A stretch of DNA of 64,000 nt from Saccharothrix syringae (GTDB lineage: Bacteria > Actinomycetota > Actinomycetes > Mycobacteriales > Pseudonocardiaceae), in assembly GCF_009498035.1 (NCBI RefSeq), contig NZ_CP034550.1:7130001-7194000 (forward strand), read 5' to 3'. Numbering within the stretch: the first letter of the stretch is position 1; each line of letters opens with the position of its first letter. The notes beneath the pieces were generated by a model, which ran no database searches, was not told the DNA's origin, and saw only the letters and a program-made list of their open reading frames with translations. Made by a program: the position numbers and the translations under genes. Below, one piece after another: positions 60,906-64,000 of this stretch.

Positions 60906-60997
60906 GCGGTGCGGTGCCCGGCGCGGAGATCGATTACCGCGGTCCCGGGAAGCGGTGCGGTGCCCGAGGCGGAAACCGGTTGCCGCGGTCCCGGGAA
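60906..60997. repeat. Tandem 46-bp direct repeat in the SARP/ATP-grasp divergent region
   Basis: Two head-to-tail copies (60906-60951 and 60952-60997) beginning GCGGTGCGGTGCCCG and ending CCGCGGTCCCGGGAA, differing at about seven positions in the middle. SARP proteins bind direct repeats near promoters, so this may be the operator of the AfsR-type regulator. Confidence 0.85.
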
Positions 60998-61060
60998 CCG
61001 GGGCGGTCCGCCGTCCGACCAGTGGTGCGGACCGCCCTCGCCCGAAAGGACACCCGCACC

Positions 61061-62266
61061 GTGACCGTCGCCCTGCTGGAAGCCCTCACCTTCGGGCTCG
61101 GCCGCCTCGCCGACGCCGCCCGCGCCGCCGGGCACGACCTCGTCCTGCTCACCGGCGACCGCACCACCTACCGGCACGAGCTGGGCGCTTGCGGCGACCG
61201 GGTGCGGGTGGTGGACGTCGACACCACCGACGTCGCGGCGTGCGAGCGGGTGCTGCGCTCCCTGCCCGACGTGGCCGGGCTGATCAGCTCCACCGACACC
61301 TGGGCCCTGCCGGGCGCCGAGCTGGCCCACCGCCTCGGCCTGCCCGGTCCCCGGCCCGAGGCGGTCCGCACCCTGCGCGACAAGGCCGCCGTCCGGGCCC
61401 GCCTGCACGCGCACGGCCTGAGCCGCAGCGGTCCGCTGGACCCGGCGGGCGCGGCGGTGTTCCCGCTGGTGCTCAAGGACTCGGCGGGCACCTCGTCGCG
61501 GGGAGTGTGGCTGTGCCGCACCGCCGCCGAGCGCGACGCGGCCCTGGCGGAGGCCGCCGGCACGCCGTTGAAGGGGCGCCTGACCGCCGAACCGTACTTC
61601 GAAGGGCCCCTCTACAGCGCCGAGACCGTCACCTGGCGGGGGCGGACGCGGCTGCTGGGCGTGCTCAGCCGGGTCGTCTCGCCGGAACCGGTGCGCCGGG
61701 AGGAGGCCGCCGCGTTCCCGGTCGCCTTCCCCGGGGACGAGTCGGCCGAGCTGGGGCGGTGGATCGGCCGGGTGCTGGAGGCGGCCGGGCACGAGCGCGG
61801 CTTCGCGCACACCGAGTTCGTGCTCACGGCCGACGGTCCCGAGGTGGTCGAGGTCAACGCGCGCATCGGCGGTGCCCTCGTCGGCGAGGCCCTGTGCCGG
61901 GCGCTGGGCACCAACGTCTACACGTCGATGGTGCAGGTGGCCCTGGATGTCGAGCCCGAGTTGCTGACCGCGCCGGTGGGCGGTGGGCCGGCCACCGGGT
62001 TCGTGCTGCTCTACCCGCGCGAGGCCGGGGTGCTGGAGGGGTGGTCGGGGTTGGAGCGGTTGCCCGCGCTGCCGGGGAACGCGCAGTGGTACCCGACCGC
62101 CTCGCCGGGTGATGTCCTGGAGCACCTGGCCGACCAGCGCTCGTGCACCGGCATCGTGCTCGCCGAAGGGCCCACCGCCGAACTGGCCTTGCACCGGGCG
62201 CAGGCCGCCGCCGGTGGGATCGCGCCGCTGGTCCGGGCACGGCGGGGTGCCGCGGTGCCGTCGTAG
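61061..62266 (+). CDS. ATP-grasp ligase
   Basis: 401 residues from a GTG at 61061 behind GAAAGGA (61044-61050). Pre-ATP-grasp region: VALLEALTFGLGRLADAARA, AAGHDLVLLTGDRTTYRHEL. ATP-grasp: LRDKAAVRARLHAHGLSRSG, PLVLKDSAGTSSRGVWLCRT, EPYFEGPLYSAETVTWRGRT, HTEFVLTADGPEVVEVNARI with the metal-binding E-x-N. This architecture makes acyl-phosphate intermediates and joins a carboxylate to an amine, as in L-amino-acid ligases. It is the only biosynthetic gene next to the SARP, divergent from it, so it probably makes a peptide-like or amino-acid-derived product. Confidence 0.92.
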   Translation: MTVALLEALTFGLGRLADAARAAGHDLVLLTGDRTTYRHELGACGDRVRVVDVDTTDVAACERVLRSLPDVAGLISSTDTWALPGAELAHRLGLPGPRPEAVRTLRDKAAVRARLHAHGLSRSGPLDPAGAAVFPLVLKDSAGTSSRGVWLCRTAAERDAALAEAAGTPLKGRLTAEPYFEGPLYSAETVTWRGRTRLLGVLSRVVSPEPVRREEAAAFPVAFPGDESAELGRWIGRVLEAAGHERGFAHTEFVLTADGPEVVEVNARIGGALVGEALCRALGTNVYTSMVQVALDVEPELLTAPVGGGPATGFVLLYPREAGVLEGWSGLERLPALPGNAQWYPTASPGDVLEHLADQRSCTGIVLAEGPTAELALHRAQAAAGGIAPLVRARRGAAVPS

Positions 62267-62365
62267 GACAAGGCCGGGGGGCGGGTGGCTCGTCGCGGTC
62301 GGGGCGAAGTCGATGGCGAGTGGCCGGGGCCGGGTTCGCGGTGAGGCCGCGCAAGGACCCGGTAG

Positions 62366-62403
62366 AGGCCGCCGTCCCCCGGTGGGTTCGGGAGCGGCGG
62401 CCT
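62366..62403. terminator. 9-bp GC stem terminator between convergent genes
   Basis: AGGCCGCCG (62366-62374) and CGGCGGCCT (62395-62403) are exact complements; the 20-base loop can form a smaller CCC/GGG stem. It lies between the ATP-grasp gene and the convergent terpene synthase gene and would serve both. Confidence 0.7.
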
Positions 62404-62486
62404 TGCCAGGGCGGGTCAGCCCACCTTGCCGGAGCCGGCGGTGATCAGCCGCTCCGCCGGGGCTCGTCGGGCTCGCCCGTCCGGGT

Positions 62487-63914
62487 TCAGGGCGCGGTCC
62501 GGTAGCGCGGGTTGGTGTTGTGCCACTCGAAACCGCCCCCCATCCAGGCGCGCAGGCCGCGCAGGAACCGCTGGAGTTCCGGTGACGGCACGACGCTCAG
62601 GCTCTCGTGCAGCTCCTCGAAGTCGTGGACGAACTTGTTGTGCAGGGCCACGGTCGCCTCGGTCGCCTCCTCGACCGAGCAGTTCCGGTCCGCCGCGATC
62701 TGCAGGACCATGTTGCACACGGGGTTCTCGTCCGCCGCGTCCTTCGCCACCGACAGCAGGTCGTTGATCAGCACCGACGCGGTCCCGGCCTGGGTGAGGG
62801 CGCGCCGCACCCGGGGGTCGTAGTACAGGTTGGCGGGCACCTCGTAGCCGCCGACCGGGTCGATCAGCGTCATCGAGGTGGCGAAGGTGTCGTGCTGCCG
62901 GGTGGCGAGGTACTTCCAGGCGGGCGGGTACTCGCCGGTGTACCGCCACGCCGCGTAGGTGTTCCAGCTGACGAACATGGCGAACGTCGAGTAGCAGATC
63001 CGCTGCACCTGGGCCGGTGTCCCGGCGCGCTCCAGGTGCTCGACGGCCGACCGCAGCGCGATCAGCACCGGTTCGGAGCGCACCGCCTCCTCCAGCGGCT
63101 CGTCGAACTCGCCGGCGGGTGCGACCGGGTCCATCGCCGCCATCGCCAGCGCGAGACGCGGTGGCAGTTCGGCGGGGGTGGCGCCCATGTCGGTGTTGTC
63201 GGCGTACAGGTCGTCGGCGGCCCACCACGCGGCGTTGAGCTTCGCCGCGAGCAGCAGTTGCTCCGGGTCGGCGGTGTCGGTGTGGGTCAGCATCGCCAGG
63301 CGCCCGAACCCGGCCTTGCGGAGCTGGTCGAGCTCGTCGCCCCGGAAGCCGCACTCCTCGCCCCACCGGACCAGCCGGTCGTCGACCTCGTCGGCCAGCG
63401 CGTCGTCGATCCGCTCGACCACGGGGACGTAGACCGGGGACGCCGTACCGTCACCCCACTCCCGCTCCACGTAGCCGGGGCTGGCGGTGGGGGTGGTGTC
63501 GGGGATCGGGAGGGGGGTTGGTGCGGCGGTCGGGGTGGGGATCGGTGTGGGGGTCGGGGTGGCGGTCGCCCCCGTGGTCGCCCCTGCGGTCGTCGCGGCG
63601 GCCTCGGCGAGCCCGGCCGCGAACCGGGTCGCCAGCCGGGCGGCGGAGGTGCCCAGCCCGGTCAGACCGAGGTTGGCCAAGTCCTGGCCCACCGGAGCCT
63701 CACCCACCGGAGCCCGCACCACCGAAACCTCACCCGTCGAGACCTCGGCCACCGGAGCCTGATCCACCGGAGCCCACGCCGCCGGGACCTGGCCGGCCGG
63801 AACCTGGCCGGCCGGGACCTGGCCGGCCGGAGCCTCGCCGGCCGACGCCAGCCCGGCCGCCAACAACCCGGCCGCCCCGGACAGCCCGTTCGGAATCGCC
63901 CCGGCGGTGGTCAT
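62487..63914 (-). CDS. 2-Methylisoborneol synthase (class I terpene cyclase)
   Basis: 475 residues from ATG at 63914. About 145 N-terminal residues are low complexity: AGQVP repeats, then TATPTPTPIPTPTAAPTPLP. The catalytic domain follows, with PVYVPVVERIDDALADEVDD, RKAGFGRLAMLTHTDTADPE, the Asp-rich metal motif in AAWWAADDLYADNTDMGATP, SWNTYAAWRYTGEYPPAWKY and the NSE-type motif NDLLSVAKDAADE, with Asp at the usual Glu position. The Pro-rich extension and these blocks are characteristic of MIB synthase, which cyclises 2-methyl-GPP to the earthy odorant 2-methylisoborneol. The start overlaps the upstream methyltransferase stop (ATGA). Confidence 0.9.
   Translation of the reverse strand: MTTAGAIPNGLSGAAGLLAAGLASAGEAPAGQVPAGQVPAGQVPAAWAPVDQAPVAEVSTGEVSVVRAPVGEAPVGQDLANLGLTGLGTSAARLATRFAAGLAEAAATTAGATTGATATPTPTPIPTPTAAPTPLPIPDTTPTASPGYVEREWGDGTASPVYVPVVERIDDALADEVDDRLVRWGEECGFRGDELDQLRKAGFGRLAMLTHTDTADPEQLLLAAKLNAAWWAADDLYADNTDMGATPAELPPRLALAMAAMDPVAPAGEFDEPLEEAVRSEPVLIALRSAVEHLERAGTPAQVQRICYSTFAMFVSWNTYAAWRYTGEYPPAWKYLATRQHDTFATSMTLIDPVGGYEVPANLYYDPRVRRALTQAGTASVLINDLLSVAKDAADENPVCNMVLQIAADRNCSVEEATEATVALHNKFVHDFEELHESLSVVPSPELQRFLRGLRAWMGGGFEWHNTNPRYRTAP
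63784..63843. repeat. Four 15-bp tandem repeats in the terpene synthase N-terminus
   Basis: Units GGGACCTGGCCGGCC, GGAACCTGGCCGGCC, GGGACCTGGCCGGCC and GGAGCCTCGCCGGCC follow each other without gaps. On the coding (minus) strand they give the pentapeptide repeat PAGQV/PAGEA. Because 15 is a multiple of 3, unit gain or loss would not break the frame. Confidence 0.9.
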
Positions 63915-64000
63915 CGCACTCGGTCCGCGACGATCATCAGGTAGTGGAAGCTGCCCTCCCGGTACGCCGTCAGGAACGACTTCTCCACCCCCGTCGCCAC
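63911..64000 (-). CDS. Probable geranyl-diphosphate 2-C-methyltransferase, C-terminal end only
   Basis: The last 29 codons enter from the right edge and read VATGVEKSFLTAYREGSFHY then LMIVADRVR and stop. This ending matches SAM-dependent methyltransferases that act with MIB synthase, where 2-methyl-GPP is made before cyclisation. The stop overlaps the terpene synthase ATG by four bases, a typical arrangement for this two-gene pathway. The assignment depends mainly on the neighbour. Confidence 0.72.
   Translation of the reverse strand: MATGVEKSFLTAYREGSFHYLMIVADRVR

Overview
The window is very GC-rich, densely coded DNA. It looks like the chromosome of a filamentous actinomycete, most likely a Pseudonocardiales member (Saccharothrix/Actinosynnema/Lentzea-like). 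Supporting signs are frequent GTG and TTG starts, many MarR/TetR/LacI/MerR regulators, an F420-type luciferase-like oxidoreductase, mycothiol-type DinB proteins, an MptB-type mannosyltransferase, an AfsR-type SARP regulator and a 2-methylisoborneol synthase. The assignment is inference. No rRNA, tRNA, CRISPR array, insertion sequence or phage was seen.

Layout. 1-7.8 kb: organosulfur/oxidative block with an acyl-CoA dehydrogenase-like flavoprotein (cut by the window edge), an SsuD/NtaA-like monooxygenase, a LysR regulator, a flavin reductase, a hydrolase plus ketopantoate-reductase-like pair, and a rhodanese-like plus FAD-oxidase pair. Related ATGG-N4-CCAT palindromes precede three of these operons, and the same half-sites, oppositely arranged, precede the flavin reductase. 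7.8-11.6 kb: a LacI/MFS divergent pair and a TetR/LLM operon. 11.7-15.3 kb: a taurine/sulfonate uptake and dioxygenase operon (tauC-tauA-tauB-tauD). 15.3-16 kb holds no recognisable gene. 16-22.2 kb: a YbdK-type ligase, a stress-type SDR, a small membrane protein, an amidase, and an asparagine-synthase-like protein resembling the NAGGN osmolyte amidotransferase but without its usual partners.

22.2-30.1 kb: regulator/target pairs (MarR-MFS, MerR-TPR, TetR-SDR, MarR-SDR, AraC-DUF2000), several with clear palindromic operators. The MerR protein carries a DNA polymerase III beta-clamp-like C-terminal region and is translationally coupled to a small helical-repeat protein. 30.3-39.7 kb: a 2973-residue secreted SpvB/FG-GAP/RHS protein with a HINT domain and a 109-residue C-terminal toxin candidate, followed 10 bp later by a candidate immunity gene. 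39.8-42.1 kb is a decay zone with a frameshifted P450, a truncated MmyB-type regulator and a DUF1905 remnant.

42.1-56.1 kb: lnt and mptB (lipoprotein and lipoglycan assembly) behind a 27-bp palindrome, a VOC/MarR pair with two operators, a mycothiol-type protein, an NmrA/TetR pair whose TetR carries a zinc ribbon, a UGT-type glycosyltransferase, and a molybdopterin oxidoreductase that appears to lack one Fe-S cysteine. Next come a hydrolase, a GAF-ANTAR antiterminator and a DinB protein. 56.4-64 kb: two NB-ARC regulators (one a full AfsR-type SARP), an ATP-grasp ligase divergent from the SARP across a tandem 46-bp repeat, and the 2-methylisoborneol synthase translationally coupled to the tail of what is probably geranyl-diphosphate 2-C-methyltransferase at the right edge.

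All assignments rest on reading motifs and family resemblance by eye; no database search was run.
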